64,000 bases of DNA from Methylobacterium planeticum (lineage in GTDB: Bacteria; Pseudomonadota; Alphaproteobacteria; Rhizobiales; Beijerinckiaceae): assembly GCF_008806345.1 (NCBI RefSeq), contig NZ_VZZJ01000009.1:124001-188000 (forward strand). The letters are read 5' to 3'. Below are positions 37,997-48,836 of the stretch, one piece after another (positions within the stretch are counted from its first letter, which is position 1; every line of letters begins with the position of its first letter). A program made the position numbers and the translations under genes. The notes below the pieces were generated by a model. It ran no database searches and was not told the origin of the DNA. It saw only the letters and a program-made list of their open reading frames with translations.

Positions 37997-39730
37997 ATGA
38001 CGACCACGAAGAACGCAACCACGAAGAGCACGACCACGAAGAGCGCGATCACCACCACCGAGGCCCTCGGGCGCCGCCGCGGCGCGGCGGTCCTCGTCGA
38101 GGTGCTGCGCAGCGAGGGCGTGCGCTACATCTTCGGCAACCCGGGCACCACCGAGCTGCCGCTGATCGACGCCCTGACGGAGGCCACCGACATCGCCTAC
38201 GTGCTGGCCCTGCAGGAGGCGAGCGCGGTCGCGATGGCGGACGGCTACGCCCAGGGGGCGCGCCGGCCGGCCTTCCTCAACCTGCACACGGCGGGCGGCC
38301 TCGGGCACGGCTTCGGCAACCTGCTCAACGCCCACATCACGGGCACGCCCCTCGTGGTGACGGCAGGCCAGCAGGATTCCCGGCACGTCCTCACCGACCC
38401 GCTGCTGTTCGGCGACCTCGTCACCATCGCGGCGCCCGCCGTGAAATGGGCCCGCGAGGTGACGCACGCGGACCAGCTGCCGATCCTGCTGCGCCGCGCC
38501 TTCCACGATTCCAACGCCGCCCCCTCCGGCCCGGTCTTCCTGTCGCTGCCCATGGACGTGATGGAGGAGATGACCGACGCCTCGCCGGGCGAGATCTCCA
38601 CCATCGACCGCTGCGCCGTGGCGGGCTCCCTCGACCGGCTGGCCGACCACCTCGCGGCGATCCCGCCCGGGCGGCTGGCGCTGATCGCGGGCGACGAGAT
38701 CGAGTCGAGCGACGCGTCCGCCGAGGCCGTGCGCCTCGCCGACGCGCTGGCCGCTCCGGTCTACGGCTCGTCCTGGCCGGCCCATATCCCGTTCCCCACC
38801 GCGCACCCGCTCTGGGCCGGGAACCTGCCGACCAAGGCCACCGAGATCGCCGAGATCCTCGGGGGTTACGACGCGGTCTTCGCGCTCGGCGGCAAGTCGC
38901 TGATCACGGTCCTGTACACCGAGGGCTCGGCGGTGCCGCCGGGCACGCAGGTGTTCCAGCTCTCGGCCGACGTGCGCGACCTCGGGCGCACCTACGTCAC
39001 GGCGCTCTCGATGGTGGGCGACATCCGGGCCTCCCTGACGGTGCTGCAGCCGCTCCTCGAGGCCCGGATCGCCGACCGCCGCGAGGCCTACGCGGCGGAG
39101 CGCGCCCGGGCGGTCCTCGCCTACGACGCCCGGCGGGCCCGGCTGTTCTCGGCCGCCGACGCCCAGTTCGACGCCCCCGTGGTGACGCCGCTCGTGGCCG
39201 CCCGCGAGATCGCCCGGGCGGTCGGCTCCGACATCGCCATCGTGGACGAGGCGCCCGCCACCCTCGGGCACCTGCGCACCTTCCTGCACAGCAACTGGAC
39301 CCGGCAATATTCCTCGATGCGCGGCGGCGTCCTCGGCTGGGGCATGCCGGCCTCGGTCGGGTTCTCCCTCGGGCTCGACCGGTCGCCCGTGGTCTGCATC
39401 GTCGGCGACGGGGCCGCGATGTACTCGCCCCAGGCCCTGTGGAGCGCCGCCCACGAGCGGCTGCCCATCACCTTCGTGGTGATCAACAACGCCGAGTACA
39501 ACATCCTGAAGAAGTTCATGAAGAGCCAGACGCACTACGCCTCGGTGCGGGCCAACCGCTTCATCGCCATGGACCTCGTCGACCCGCGCCTCGACTTCCC
39601 GGCGCTCGCGGCCTCGATGGGGGTCGCGGCGCGGCGGATCACCCGGGCGGAGGAGATCGCCCCGGCGATCGAGGCCGGCCTGCGCTCGGGCCTGCCGAAC
39701 CTGATCGAGGTGATCGTCAGCCCGACCTGA
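37997..39730 (+). CDS. thiamine-diphosphate-dependent decarboxylase, benzoylformate decarboxylase-like
   Basis: A 577-residue ThDP enzyme of the acetolactate synthase/benzoylformate decarboxylase superfamily. The activating Glu lies in LQEASAVAMADGYA (about E74), a candidate active-site His in LNLHTAGGLGHGFGN (about H97), and the ThDP/Mg motif runs from GDGAAMYSP (about 470) to NNAEYN. The pattern resembles benzoylformate decarboxylase, though oxalyl-CoA or other 2-oxoacid decarboxylases remain possible. The first 20 residues are Thr/Lys repeats (TTTKNATTKSTTTK), absent from relatives. The true start may be internal, or the extension may be a repeat expansion. mntR follows on the same strand. 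Confidence 0.85.
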   Translation: MTTTKNATTKSTTTKSAITTTEALGRRRGAAVLVEVLRSEGVRYIFGNPGTTELPLIDALTEATDIAYVLALQEASAVAMADGYAQGARRPAFLNLHTAGGLGHGFGNLLNAHITGTPLVVTAGQQDSRHVLTDPLLFGDLVTIAAPAVKWAREVTHADQLPILLRRAFHDSNAAPSGPVFLSLPMDVMEEMTDASPGEISTIDRCAVAGSLDRLADHLAAIPPGRLALIAGDEIESSDASAEAVRLADALAAPVYGSSWPAHIPFPTAHPLWAGNLPTKATEIAEILGGYDAVFALGGKSLITVLYTEGSAVPPGTQVFQLSADVRDLGRTYVTALSMVGDIRASLTVLQPLLEARIADRREAYAAERARAVLAYDARRARLFSAADAQFDAPVVTPLVAAREIARAVGSDIAIVDEAPATLGHLRTFLHSNWTRQYSSMRGGVLGWGMPASVGFSLGLDRSPVVCIVGDGAAMYSPQALWSAAHERLPITFVVINNAEYNILKKFMKSQTHYASVRANRFIAMDLVDPRLDFPALAASMGVAARRITRAEEIAPAIEAGLRSGLPNLIEVIVSPT

Positions 39731-39862
39731 CGGGGAGCCGGAGGGGGACGGCGAATTCGGCGGGCGGGACTCCCGTACCCCCACCCGCGTTTGCTACACA
39801 GGCCCGACAGAGGGGACCGCGCCCGGGACCGGTGCGGAGCAGCGGGGAGACAGGCCGGCACC

Positions 39863-40315
39863 ATGCAGGAATCGTCGAGACCCGAGCCCGCCCTCCTCGA
39901 TCCGGAAGTCCATGTCGAGAGCTTCCGGCAGGCCCGGGAGGCGCGCCGGCTCGAGCTCGTCGAGGATTACGTTGAGCTGATCGCCGACCTGATCGGCGAC
40001 GGCGGCGAGGCCCGCCAGGTCGACATCGCGGCCCGCCTCGGGGTGGCCCAGCCCACCGTCGCCAAGATGCTCAAGCGGCTGGCCGAGGAGGGCTTCGTGC
40101 AGCAGCGGCCCTACCGGGGGGTGTTCCTGACCGAGGCCGGCCGGGTGCTCGCCGAGCAGAGCCGCGAGCGCCACCGCATCGTCGAGGGCTTCCTCTGCGC
40201 CCTCGGGGTCAGCCCCGAGACCGCCCGCCGGGACGCGGAGGGCATCGAACACCATGTCAGCACCGAGACCCTCGAGGCCTTCCGCCGCTTCGCCGAGGGC
40301 GAGCGGGACGCCTGA
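39863..40315 (+). CDS. mntR: manganese-responsive regulator MntR (DtxR family)
   Basis: MntR represses manganese uptake genes when Mn(II) is bound. The 150-residue protein has a winged-helix domain ([56 protein letters not shown]) and a dimerisation/metal domain with [14 protein letters not shown] and EGIEHHVS, the Glu/His ligand motif. At this length it lacks the C-terminal SH3-like domain of DtxR. No mntH transporter is adjacent in the window. ATG 39863 is the natural start. Confidence 0.92.
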   Translation: MQESSRPEPALLDPEVHVESFRQAREARRLELVEDYVELIADLIGDGGEARQVDIAARLGVAQPTVAKMLKRLAEEGFVQQRPYRGVFLTEAGRVLAEQSRERHRIVEGFLCALGVSPETARRDAEGIEHHVSTETLEAFRRFAEGERDA

Positions 40316-40488
40316 GACTCGGAGGCGGATCCGCGGGCCCCGGCTCTGCCCCGGCCCTTGGGCCGTATCGGATCACCCCGCCCTCCCGCGGGATGCGGCG
40401 GGAGGCCGGCCTCCCGGCGACATCTCCGACCGGGATGGCGCGCCACAGGGCATGCGGGGCGGCCCTGTCCATGCGGGGGATGCGGGAT

Positions 40489-41394
40489 TCAGGCGAAGAG
40501 CGCGGCGGCGACCTCCGCCTCCTCGTGCTCCGGCACCACGTCGACCTCGACCTTCAGCTTCTGGGAGCCCGAGGCGCTGACGATCCCGTCGATGGGCGAG
40601 ACGTCGCCGTAATCCCGGCCCCGCGCCACCACGATGTGGTCGTCGCGCACCCCGACGCCGTTCGTCGGGTCGAGGCCGATCCAGCGGTCGCCACACCAGA
40701 CCGAGACCCAGGCGTGGCTGGCATCCGCCCCGCGCAGGCGCGGCCGTCCGGGCGGCGGGATGGTGCGCAGGTAGCCGCTGACATAGGCGGCGGGCAGGCC
40801 GAGGCCGCGCAGCCCCGCGATCATCACGTGGGTGAAGTCCTGGCAGACGCCGGCCCGGAGCGCGAAGGCCTCGGCCAGGGGCGTCGACACGGTGGTGGCC
40901 TTCGCGTCGAAGCGGAAATCGTCCCGGATGCGCCGCATCAGGTCGTGGGCGAGCCCGTAGGCGCTGCGGCCGGGCAGGACGCTCGCCCGCGCGTAATCGG
41001 TGACGGCGGCCACCAGGGGCACGCGCTGGCTCGGGAACAGGAAGTGCACGGGCGAATCCGGCCCGAGGTCGCGGCTCGCCGCGGCCGCGTCGCGCACGCT
41101 CTCCCAGGGCCGGCCGGCCTCCGGGTCCGGCAGGGGCGGACGGGCCACCTCGATGCGGGACAGGGCCTCGACCCGGAAGGCCGTGTGCGGCGTGTCGATG
41201 GTGATCGCCGTGGTCTCGATCCCGAAATAATCCTGGCGCCGGACCTCGGTCCTCGGGGCCGGGGTGATCTCGACGCGGCTCGCCAGCACGGTCTGGCCCT
41301 CGCCGTCGCGGGGGCGGAGGCGCAGCGAGCAGCGGGCGAAGCGGGCGGGCCGGCCGTAGCGATAGGCGGTCAGGTGGCGCAACGTGTAGATCAC
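40489..41394 (-). CDS. transglutaminase-like cysteine protease-fold protein
   Basis: A 301-residue protein. An N-terminal beta-rich domain ([30 protein letters not shown]) is followed by a transglutaminase core with Cys184 (RAGVCQDFTHV), His227 (ASHAWVSVW) and Asp242 (GLDPTNG), a complete triad. No signal peptide is seen, so it should be cytoplasmic. It starts at GTG 41394 in a GTGA overlap with the stop of the ATP-grasp/alpha-E gene. It is the third gene of a coupled operon and is predicted to hydrolyse or form isopeptide bonds in the same pathway. Confidence 0.9.
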   Translation of the reverse strand: MIYTLRHLTAYRYGRPARFARCSLRLRPRDGEGQTVLASRVEITPAPRTEVRRQDYFGIETTAITIDTPHTAFRVEALSRIEVARPPLPDPEAGRPWESVRDAAAASRDLGPDSPVHFLFPSQRVPLVAAVTDYARASVLPGRSAYGLAHDLMRRIRDDFRFDAKATTVSTPLAEAFALRAGVCQDFTHVMIAGLRGLGLPAAYVSGYLRTIPPPGRPRLRGADASHAWVSVWCGDRWIGLDPTNGVGVRDDHIVVARGRDYGDVSPIDGIVSASGSQKLKVEVDVVPEHEEAEVAAALFA

Positions 41395-43910
41395 GCGAGC
41401 CCCGCGAGCTTCTCCGGGCGCAGGGCGTGCGGCCCGTTCGGGAAGTAGCGGCCCGCGACGGCGTCGGCGAGGCGCTCCAGCTCGCTCTCGAGGCGCGCCA
41501 TCGCGACGCCGTCGAAATCCCCGGCCTCCCCGGCGGAGAACTCGGCCGCGATCCGCGAGGCGAGGCGCCGCTGCGGCTCCGGGATGCCGTCGGCGCTGAG
41601 CGCCGGCAGGTCCGCGAGGTGGCGCAGCACCGCCTCCACCTGGAAGGCGACGGAGCGGGGATTGTAGGGGTCGAGCAGAACCATGTCGCGGACGGGGTCG
41701 AGGGCCACGCCCTGCATGTAGCGCGCCCCGTAGGTCACTTGCGAGTCGCACAGGGCCAGCATCACCCCGAGGTCGTCGGCGCTGGCCTCGTCGCCCGCGA
41801 AGGCCATGGCGAAGGAGCAGGTGTTGATCGCCCGCTCGATGCGCCGGCCGAGATCGACGAAGTGCCAGCCGGCCGCCCGGCTCATGTTCTCGTGGGTCAG
41901 CCCGGACAGGGCGGCGATGTGGCTGAGCGCCCGCTCGGCCCGGCGCAGCAACTGCGATTCCGCGAAGTCGCGGGCCTGGTCGAGGGAGAGCAGGTCGACG
42001 AGGTCGGCGAGCACCCGCCAGGCCTCGCCCGACAGCCGCGTGCGCAGGGTCGCGGCGTTGGTGCGGGCCGAGAGGATGTGGGCCCGCGCGGAGCCGCGGC
42101 TCTCCCGCCCGACGAGGGCCTCCTGCGCCATCGCGGCGGTGGGCAGGTCGGGGGCGCTGACCGCGCCCCACTCGTCGAGGATGGCGCGGATGCGCAGGGC
42201 CGTCGGGGCGCGCACGTCCCCGGTGATGTCGGTGACGACCGCGTCGCCCACGCTCCCGAGATGGGCCAGGACGAGGCGGATCACCGCCTCCGCCCGCTCG
42301 GTGTAGCGCCCGTACCAGAACAGGGTGTCGGCCGCCCGCGAGGGCAGGTGCCCGGCGATCCGGCGGACCCGGGGCGCGCCCTGCACGGCGAGGGTCGGGG
42401 CGTCGACCGGGCTGCCGGAGAGGATCCAGACGTCGGCCGACTTGATGCCGAGGCGCATCTCGATCGGGTCGACGTCGGGCCGCTCGGAGATCCGGCAGAA
42501 GCCGCCCGGCATCACGCGCCAACCCTGGGGCGTCCGGGCGGCGAAGACCCGGAGGGCGAAGGGCCGCGGCACGAAGCGCAGGCCGGACTCGGTGCGCTCC
42601 CACCCGGGCATCGTCGAGAGGGGCGCGGGTTCCTGGCCGACATAGTCGAAGGGCCGGTCGCGCAGGGCCGCGACGACCTGCGCCCGGTCGGCCGCGAGGG
42701 CGTGCGGCCCCAGGATCGCGTCGCGCCCCGCCCCGCGCTGGGGGGTGGCGGCGGGGCGCAGGGTCAGGTCGTCGAGGTGGTCGCGCACGTAGGCGAGGCC
42801 GTCCGGGTCGCCGCACCACCAGGTCCGCGGGCTCTCGAGGCGCAGGTCCTCGCCGAGGAGCGCGCGGGCGATGCCGGGCAGGTAGGCGGCGAGCGCCCCC
42901 GACTCGACCATGCCCGAGCCCGGCATGTTGGCCATCACGAGGCTGCCGTTGCGCAGGGCCTCGATCAGGCCGGGGACGCCGAGGCGCGAGGCCGGGTTCA
43001 GCTCGATCGGATCGAGGTAGTCCCCGTCGATCCGGCGCCAGAGGGCGTCGGCCCGCTTGAGCCCCGAGACGGTGCGCACCTGCAGGCACCCGTCCTGCAT
43101 CACGAGGTCGTCCCCCTCGACCAGCATCAGGCCGAGATAGCGGGCGAGCGCCGCCTGCTCGACATAGGTCGAGCTGTAGGGCCCGGAGGTCAGCAGGCAG
43201 ATGCGGGGATCGGCCCGCTCGGCGCCCGCCGCGAGGCCCTCGCGAAAGCTCTGGAAGAAGGGCGGCAGGCGCTCGACGTGGAGGTCCTGGTAGAGGTCCG
43301 GATAGGTGCGGCTCAGCACCATCCGGTTCTCCAGCGCGTAGCCGAGGCCCGAGGGGGCCTGCGTGCGGTCCGCGAGGACCCGCCAGCGGCCGTCGGGGGC
43401 CCGCCCGATATCGGCGGCGTAGAGCTTGAGGTAGCGCCCCCCCGGCGGGCTGACCCCGTGGAGGGGGCGCAGGAACTCGGGGCTGCCCGCCACGACCGAA
43501 GCGGGCAGGAGCCCGGCCGAGACGAGGCCGGCCGGCCCGTACACGTCGGCGAGGATCGCCTCCATCAGCTCCGCGCGCTGGACGAGGCCCTCGCTCAGGG
43601 TGCGCCACTCGTCGGCCTCGATCACCAGGGGGAGCGAGCCGAGCGGCCAGGCATGCTCGCGCTGGTCGCCGTAGATCCGGAAGGAGATGCCGGTGTCCCG
43701 GATATGGCGCTCGGCCGAGACGAAGCGGGCCATGATCTCGGCCTCGCCCAGGTCGCCGAGGCGCTCGAGCAGCCGGGGCCAGGCGCCGCGCATCGCGCCG
43801 TCCGCCGCCATGAACTCGTCCGGCAGCCCGGGTTGAGGCCGGTAGCCCCCGGTCCAGCGGGCCAGTCGCTCGGGCGGTCCCTCCTCGCCCTGGCGGCCGG
43901 CCGGGCTCAT
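41391..43910 (-). CDS. circularly permuted ATP-grasp / alpha-E domain fusion protein
   Basis: The 839-residue protein fuses two domains often encoded separately. Residues ~1-480 form the circularly permuted ATP-grasp domain (COG2308-like), with [71 protein letters not shown] and VANMPGSG-like [14 protein letters not shown]. Residues ~530-830 form the helical alpha-E domain ([22 protein letters not shown]..., [41 protein letters not shown]). Families of this kind are predicted peptide or amide ligases. The start at 43910 overlaps the DUF2126 gene stop (ATGA). The substrate is unknown. Confidence 0.92.
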   Translation of the reverse strand: MSPAGRQGEEGPPERLARWTGGYRPQPGLPDEFMAADGAMRGAWPRLLERLGDLGEAEIMARFVSAERHIRDTGISFRIYGDQREHAWPLGSLPLVIEADEWRTLSEGLVQRAELMEAILADVYGPAGLVSAGLLPASVVAGSPEFLRPLHGVSPPGGRYLKLYAADIGRAPDGRWRVLADRTQAPSGLGYALENRMVLSRTYPDLYQDLHVERLPPFFQSFREGLAAGAERADPRICLLTSGPYSSTYVEQAALARYLGLMLVEGDDLVMQDGCLQVRTVSGLKRADALWRRIDGDYLDPIELNPASRLGVPGLIEALRNGSLVMANMPGSGMVESGALAAYLPGIARALLGEDLRLESPRTWWCGDPDGLAYVRDHLDDLTLRPAATPQRGAGRDAILGPHALAADRAQVVAALRDRPFDYVGQEPAPLSTMPGWERTESGLRFVPRPFALRVFAARTPQGWRVMPGGFCRISERPDVDPIEMRLGIKSADVWILSGSPVDAPTLAVQGAPRVRRIAGHLPSRAADTLFWYGRYTERAEAVIRLVLAHLGSVGDAVVTDITGDVRAPTALRIRAILDEWGAVSAPDLPTAAMAQEALVGRESRGSARAHILSARTNAATLRTRLSGEAWRVLADLVDLLSLDQARDFAESQLLRRAERALSHIAALSGLTHENMSRAAGWHFVDLGRRIERAINTCSFAMAFAGDEASADDLGVMLALCDSQVTYGARYMQGVALDPVRDMVLLDPYNPRSVAFQVEAVLRHLADLPALSADGIPEPQRRLASRIAAEFSAGEAGDFDGVAMARLESELERLADAVAGRYFPNGPHALRPEKLAGLA

Positions 43911-46900
43911 CGCGGCGCGGGTCTGCGCAGGTCGAGGGTGAGCGGGAATTCCGGGTTCGCCTCGGCGAGCGGCATCTCGATCCGGCCCGGGGTGTGGCCG
44001 TGCGCCTGGAAGCGGGCGAGCCGGCGCCCCTCCGCCTCGTAGGTGTTGACCGGGTAGGTCTCGTAGTTGCGGCCCCCGGGATGCGCGACGTGGTAGCGGC
44101 AGCCGCCGAGCGCGCGCCCGCTCCAGGCATCGAGGATGTCGACGGTGAGCGGCGAGTGCGCGGGAATCGTCGGGTGCAGCGAGGAGGCCGGCTGCCACGC
44201 CTTGAAGCGCAGGCCGGCGACGGCCGCGCCGCCGGTGCCCGTCCCGGTCATGGGCAGGCGCCGGCCGTTGCAGGCGATGACGTGGCGACCGGGCACGTAG
44301 CCGGCCACCCTGACCTGCAGGCGCTCGACGGAGCTGTCGACGTAGCGCACCGTGCCACCGATCGTTCCTTCCTCGCCGAGCACGTGCCAGGGCTCCAGGG
44401 CCTGGCGCAGCTCGAGCTCCACGCCCCCGTGCTCGACCTGGCCGAAGACGGGGAAGCGGAATGCGGCCTGCGCCTCGAAGGCCGCGGGGTCGAAGTCGTA
44501 GCCCGCCCCGCGCAGGTCTTCCAGCACGCCGAGGAAGTCCGCCCAGAGGAAATGGGGCAGCATGAAGCGATCGTGCAGAATCGTGCCCCAGCGGACACAG
44601 CCGCCCTCCTGCGGCTCGCGCCAGAGCCAGGCCACGATGGCGCGCAGGAGCAGCTGCTGCGCGAGGCTCATGCGCGGGTCCGGCGGCATCTCGAAGCCGC
44701 GGAACTCGAGGAGGCCGAGGCGCCCCGTCGGCCCGTCCGGCGAGTAGAGCTTGTCGATGCAGATCTCGGCCCGGTGGGTGTTGCCGGTGACGTCGACCAG
44801 GATGTTGCGGAAGATCCGGTCGACGAGCCAGCGCGGGATGTTCGGCGTGTCCGGCGCCGGCACCTGGGCGAGGGCGATCTCGAGCTCGTAGAGCCCGTCG
44901 TGGCGCGCCTCGTCCATGCGCGGCGCCTGGCTCGTCGGGCCGATATAGAGGCCGGAGAACAGGTAGGAGAGCGCGGGGTGGCGCTGCCAGTAGAGCACCA
45001 GGCTCTTCAGCAGGTCCGGCCGGCGCAGGAACGGGGAATCGTCCGGGGTCGCGCCCCCGAGCACCACGTGGTTGCCGCCGCCGGTGCCGGTGTGGCGCCC
45101 GTCGGTCATGAACTTCTCGGCGCCGAGCCGTGTCTGCCGGGCGTCGGCGTAGAGGTCGGTGGTGATCTGCACCGCCTCGCGCCAGGTCGTGGCCGGATGC
45201 ACGTTCACCTCGATCACCCCGGGGTCGGGCGTCACCTTGATGACGTTCACCCGCGGGTCGTAGGGCGGCTCGTAGCCCTCGATGTGGAGCGGCTGGCGCA
45301 GGGCGGCGGCGGCCGCCTCCAGGTAGCCGACGAGCTCGAGATACTCGTCGACCCGCTGCAGCGGCGGCATGAACACGCACAGGACGCCGTTGCGCGGCTC
45401 GACCGCCAGCGCCGTGCGCACGGCGACCCCGGTCACGCCCGAGCCGTTGACGGTCCCGGCGCCGGGATGGCCCTCCGGCAGGGGGCCGCGCCCCTCGAGG
45501 GGATCCTGCGGCTGGTAATAGGGATAGTGCTCGGGCGGCACGTGCGGCAGCGAGGCGAGGGGCAGGCGGAAGCCGAGGGGCGAATCCCCCGGCGTCAGGA
45601 AGGCGTATCCGCGCCGGAACTCCCAGGGTTCCGAGATCCAGCGGCGGTCCGAATCGGCGGCCTCGCCGGTGGGCAGGCTCGCCAGCGGCAGGACGTAGCC
45701 GGCGGCCTGACCGAGGCCGCGCTCGTAGACCCGCCGCATCCGGGCATCGGCCTCCGCCGCGTCGAGCATCGGGTTGCCGGTCGTGACGTTCGGCGGCAGC
45801 TCCGCCTCCTTCTCGGTCCAGTATTTCGGGTCCTCGTAGGCCGGCAGGACGTAGGATTCGAGGCCGAGCCGCCCGGCGAGCGCCGCGATCAGCGCCCGTG
45901 CCTGCTCGGGCTCGGCCGTGGCCGGCCCGTCCTCGGCCGCGATCAGGCCGGGGTCGCGCCAGATCGGCCGGCCGTCCCGGCGCCAGTACAGGGCGAAGGC
46001 CCAGCGCGGCAGGCTCTCCCCGGGATACCACTTGCCCTGGCCGTAATGCAGCATGCCGCCGGGCGCGAAGCGCTCGCGCAGGCGCCGGATCAGCTTGTCG
46101 GCGAGGCCCCGCTTCGTCGGGCCGACGGCGGCGGCGTTCCACTCGGGCGATTCGTAGTCGTCGATCGACACGAAGGTCGGCTCGCCGCCCATGGTCAGGC
46201 GCACGTCCTGCTTGGCGAGGTCCGCGTCGATGCGGTCGCCGAGGGCGTCCATCGCGGCCCAGACCGCCTCCGAGAAGGGCTTGGTGATGCGCGCCGCCTC
46301 GGCGATGCGGGTCACCGACATCTCGAAGCCGAAGCTGACCTCCGCGGGCTCGGCGAGGCCCGAGATCGGTGCGGCGGAGTGGTAGTGCGGCGTCGCCGCC
46401 AGGGGGATGTGGCCCTCGCCGCAGAACAGGCCCGAGGTGGCGTCGAGACCGATCCAGCCCGCGCCCGGCAGGTAGACCTCGGCCCAGGCATGAAGGTCGG
46501 TGAAGTCCGTCTTGGTGCCCTCGGGGCCCTCCACGGCCGTGGTGTCGGGCACGAGCTGGATCAGGTAGCCGGAGACGAAGCGGGCGGCGAGGCCGATCCG
46601 GCGCAGCACCTGCACCAGGAGCCACGCGGAGTCGCGGCACGAGCCGCTGCCCAGGCGCAGCGTCTCGGCCGGCGTCTGGACCCCCGGCTCCATCCGCACC
46701 CCGTAGGCGATCTCGGAGCTGACGAGGTCGTTGAGCTGCACCAGGAACTGCACCGTGCCGGGCTCCTCCGGCAGGCGCTCCAGGAAGGCGTCGATCTCCG
46801 GGCCCTCGGCATCCCCGGTGACGAGGTAGGGGGCGAGCTCGACCGTCAGGTCGTCCGCGTAGGCGAAGGGCCGCGTCTGCGCGTATTCCTCCACGAAGAA

Positions 46901-47176
46901 GTCGAACGGGTTGATCACCGACAGGTCGGCGGTGAGATCGACCTCGATCTTCAGCTCGGTCGCCTTCTCGGGGAAGACGAGGCGGGCGAGCCAGTTGCCG
47001 TTCGGGTCCTGCTGCCAGTTCACGAAGTGGTTCTCGGGCGTCACCCTCAGCGCATAGGACGGGATCTTGGTCCGGGTATGCGGGGCCGGCCGCAGGCGGA
47101 TCACCTGGGGGCCGAGCGCGATGGGCCGGTCGTAGCGGTAATGCGTGACGTGGTGCAGGGCGGCTTTGATCGACAC
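43907..47176 (-). CDS. large transglutaminase-DUF2126 fusion protein
   Basis: A 1089-residue protein. Residues ~1-290 form a transglutaminase-like domain ([25 protein letters not shown]) with triad Cys180 ([10 protein letters not shown]), His229 ([10 protein letters not shown]) and Asp245 (GLDATSG). Residues ~300-1089 are DUF2126, with [82 protein letters not shown] and [19 protein letters not shown]2126 resembles glutamine-synthetase-like/amidoligase-associated families. GTG 47176 has GGGAG 5 nt upstream; GTG/ATG starts further up are less likely. It is the first gene of a three-gene coupled operon, divergent from a metallopeptidase. Confidence 0.93.
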   Translation of the reverse strand: MSIKAALHHVTHYRYDRPIALGPQVIRLRPAPHTRTKIPSYALRVTPENHFVNWQQDPNGNWLARLVFPEKATELKIEVDLTADLSVINPFDFFVEEYAQTRPFAYADDLTVELAPYLVTGDAEGPEIDAFLERLPEEPGTVQFLVQLNDLVSSEIAYGVRMEPGVQTPAETLRLGSGSCRDSAWLLVQVLRRIGLAARFVSGYLIQLVPDTTAVEGPEGTKTDFTDLHAWAEVYLPGAGWIGLDATSGLFCGEGHIPLAATPHYHSAAPISGLAEPAEVSFGFEMSVTRIAEAARITKPFSEAVWAAMDALGDRIDADLAKQDVRLTMGGEPTFVSIDDYESPEWNAAAVGPTKRGLADKLIRRLRERFAPGGMLHYGQGKWYPGESLPRWAFALYWRRDGRPIWRDPGLIAAEDGPATAEPEQARALIAALAGRLGLESYVLPAYEDPKYWTEKEAELPPNVTTGNPMLDAAEADARMRRVYERGLGQAAGYVLPLASLPTGEAADSDRRWISEPWEFRRGYAFLTPGDSPLGFRLPLASLPHVPPEHYPYYQPQDPLEGRGPLPEGHPGAGTVNGSGVTGVAVRTALAVEPRNGVLCVFMPPLQRVDEYLELVGYLEAAAAALRQPLHIEGYEPPYDPRVNVIKVTPDPGVIEVNVHPATTWREAVQITTDLYADARQTRLGAEKFMTDGRHTGTGGGNHVVLGGATPDDSPFLRRPDLLKSLVLYWQRHPALSYLFSGLYIGPTSQAPRMDEARHDGLYELEIALAQVPAPDTPNIPRWLVDRIFRNILVDVTGNTHRAEICIDKLYSPDGPTGRLGLLEFRGFEMPPDPRMSLAQQLLLRAIVAWLWREPQEGGCVRWGTILHDRFMLPHFLWADFLGVLEDLRGAGYDFDPAAFEAQAAFRFPVFGQVEHGGVELELRQALEPWHVLGEEGTIGGTVRYVDSSVERLQVRVAGYVPGRHVIACNGRRLPMTGTGTGGAAVAGLRFKAWQPASSLHPTIPAHSPLTVDILDAWSGRALGGCRYHVAHPGGRNYETYPVNTYEAEGRRLARFQAHGHTPGRIEMPLAEANPEFPLTLDLRRPAPR

Positions 47177-47485
47177 GAGGACTCCCGTCGCTGCGGATGT
47201 CCGGCACGGGGCGCGGCCGGCGGTCTGGGCGTTGTTCACTCTACCGCATCCGAGGCGCGGCGGCAGGCCCGGCCGACGGTGGCCGGGGCGGGTCGGTCAA
47301 GCAAGTTCCGTGCAGTGCGGGCACCGCGCCGGGGGGGCGACGGAGCCCGCGTGCTGTAGGCGCCCCGGGGTCCCCTTGCCAAGCGCCCGCCCCCGCGTGC
47401 CGCTCGCGGGAACTTTGGCGACGAAGCGACCTTGTCGCTCGAAGGCCCCGCCACGGTTGCCGCGGACGGACACCGGAACCCTGCG
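47177..47485. other. divergent promoter region, peptide-ligase operon / metallopeptidase
   Basis: This 309-nt region separates the two divergent units and should hold both promoters. No gene or clear -35/-10 pair is seen. A short GCGACCTTGTCGC-type inverted repeat lies near 47426-47438. Confidence 0.4.
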
Positions 47486-48664
47486 ATGAAGATCTTCCAG
47501 TGCCAGGCCTGCGACCAGCCGGTCAGCTTCGAGAGCACGGCCTGCGAGAGTTGCCAGCGTCGCCTGGGTTACCTCTGCGAGGTGCACGAGGTCTCGGCCC
47601 TCGAGCCGTCCGGGCATTCCGGGCATCCGCAGATGGGGCAGTCCCAGACCTTCCACGCCTATGCCCGCCCGGGGCAGAAGTACCGCTTCTGCGCCAATGC
47701 CCACCAGGCGGCCTGCAATTGGCTGGTGCCGGAGGAGTCCCGCGAGATCTTCTGCCGGACCTGCCGGCACAACCGGGTGGTGCCCGACCTCGCGGTGGGC
47801 TGGAACCTGACCCGCTGGCGCCAGATCGAGGCGGCCAAGCACCGGATGTTCTACTCGCTGCTGCGCCTCGACCTGCCCCTCCCCTCGCGCGCCGAGAGCC
47901 CGACCGGCCTCGCCTTCGACTTCCTGGTCGATCCGGCCGAGAGCTTCCTGATCGGGCCGCCCGTGCTGACGGGGCATCGGGACGGGCTCATCACCCTGAA
48001 CATCGCGGAGGCCGACGACGTCGAGCGCGAGCGCCGCCGGATGCTGTTCGGGGAGTATTACCGCACGCTGCTCGGGCATTTCCGCCACGAGGTGGGGCAT
48101 TATTTCTGGAACGTGCTGGTGCGCGACGACCCGAGCCGGGTCACCTTCCGGGCCCTGTTCGGCGACGAGAGCCAGGATTACGGCGCCGCCCTGCAGCGGC
48201 ACTACGCGCAAGGGGCTCCGCCGGATTGGGAGGAATCCTACGTCTCCGCCTACGCGACGAGCCACCCGTGGGAGGATTTCGCCGAGACCTGGGCGCATTA
48301 CCTCCACATCGTCGACACGATCGAGACCGCGAGCGCCTTCGAGCTGCATGTGCGCCCGCGCCTGCGCCACGGCCCGTCCGAGCCGGTGGTCATCGACTTC
48401 GATCCCCACCGCACCGCCGATCTCGACCGGCTGATCGAGGTCTGGCTGCCGCTGACCTACGCGGTCAACTCCCTCGCCCGCAGCATGGGGCAGGCGGCGC
48501 TCTACCCGTTCAAGCTGACCCCGGCGGTGATCGCCAAGCTCGCCTTCGTGCACGAGCGCATCTACGCCGTGCGCGCGACCGAGGGTCTCGGCGAGGCCGA
48601 CGCCGACATCCTGCGGGCGGTGATCCGGGGCCTGCGCAACCGCGTGGCGGCCCCGAACGTCTGA
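47486..48664 (+). CDS. zinc-ribbon zincin metallopeptidase
   Basis: A 392-residue protein. The N-terminus carries zinc-ribbon Cys pairs C6xxC9 and C20xxC23 (CQACD...CESC) with further Cys/His clusters (CANAHQAAC, CRTCRH). The zincin core has HExxH at H201-H205 (FRHEVGHYFW) and a downstream EDFAETWAHYLH that may supply the third ligand. The family (COG4307-like) recurs next to ATP-grasp/alpha-E/transglutaminase genes, which are divergently encoded here, and is thought to act on the products of that system. No signal peptide is present. ATG 47486 is the natural start. Confidence 0.9.
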   Translation: MKIFQCQACDQPVSFESTACESCQRRLGYLCEVHEVSALEPSGHSGHPQMGQSQTFHAYARPGQKYRFCANAHQAACNWLVPEESREIFCRTCRHNRVVPDLAVGWNLTRWRQIEAAKHRMFYSLLRLDLPLPSRAESPTGLAFDFLVDPAESFLIGPPVLTGHRDGLITLNIAEADDVERERRRMLFGEYYRTLLGHFRHEVGHYFWNVLVRDDPSRVTFRALFGDESQDYGAALQRHYAQGAPPDWEESYVSAYATSHPWEDFAETWAHYLHIVDTIETASAFELHVRPRLRHGPSEPVVIDFDPHRTADLDRLIEVWLPLTYAVNSLARSMGQAALYPFKLTPAVIAKLAFVHERIYAVRATEGLGEADADILRAVIRGLRNRVAAPNV

Positions 48665-48836
48665 CGCCGCCGCGACGATGGCGCTCGTGACGCCGCCGCG
48701 ACGATGGCGCTCGGCGCCCGCGGATTCGTCTGGGCCGCGATGGCGGCGGCCGGCCCGGCCCGGCTTCCCCGGGCCGGACCCTGTCCGGGCAGGCTTCGTG
48801 ATCGCTCGGACGCATCGTGGATCGAGACAGGCCTCC

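Noticed and set aside
34797..38018. 1073-codon open frame antisense to sdhB, the amidase and the spacer
   Set aside because: It is a GC-driven shadow frame across well-supported plus-strand genes and has no domain similarity.
37997..38120. CRISPR-like array from the ACCACGAAG repeats
   Set aside because: Units are 9-18 bp with no regular spacers, and they lie inside the coding frame. No cas genes or true direct-repeat/spacer pattern exist in the window.
43994..47359. 1121-codon open frame antisense to the DUF2126 gene
   Set aside because: Its codon pattern mirrors the real gene on the opposite strand, with Arg/Glu/Val-rich composition and no known motif.
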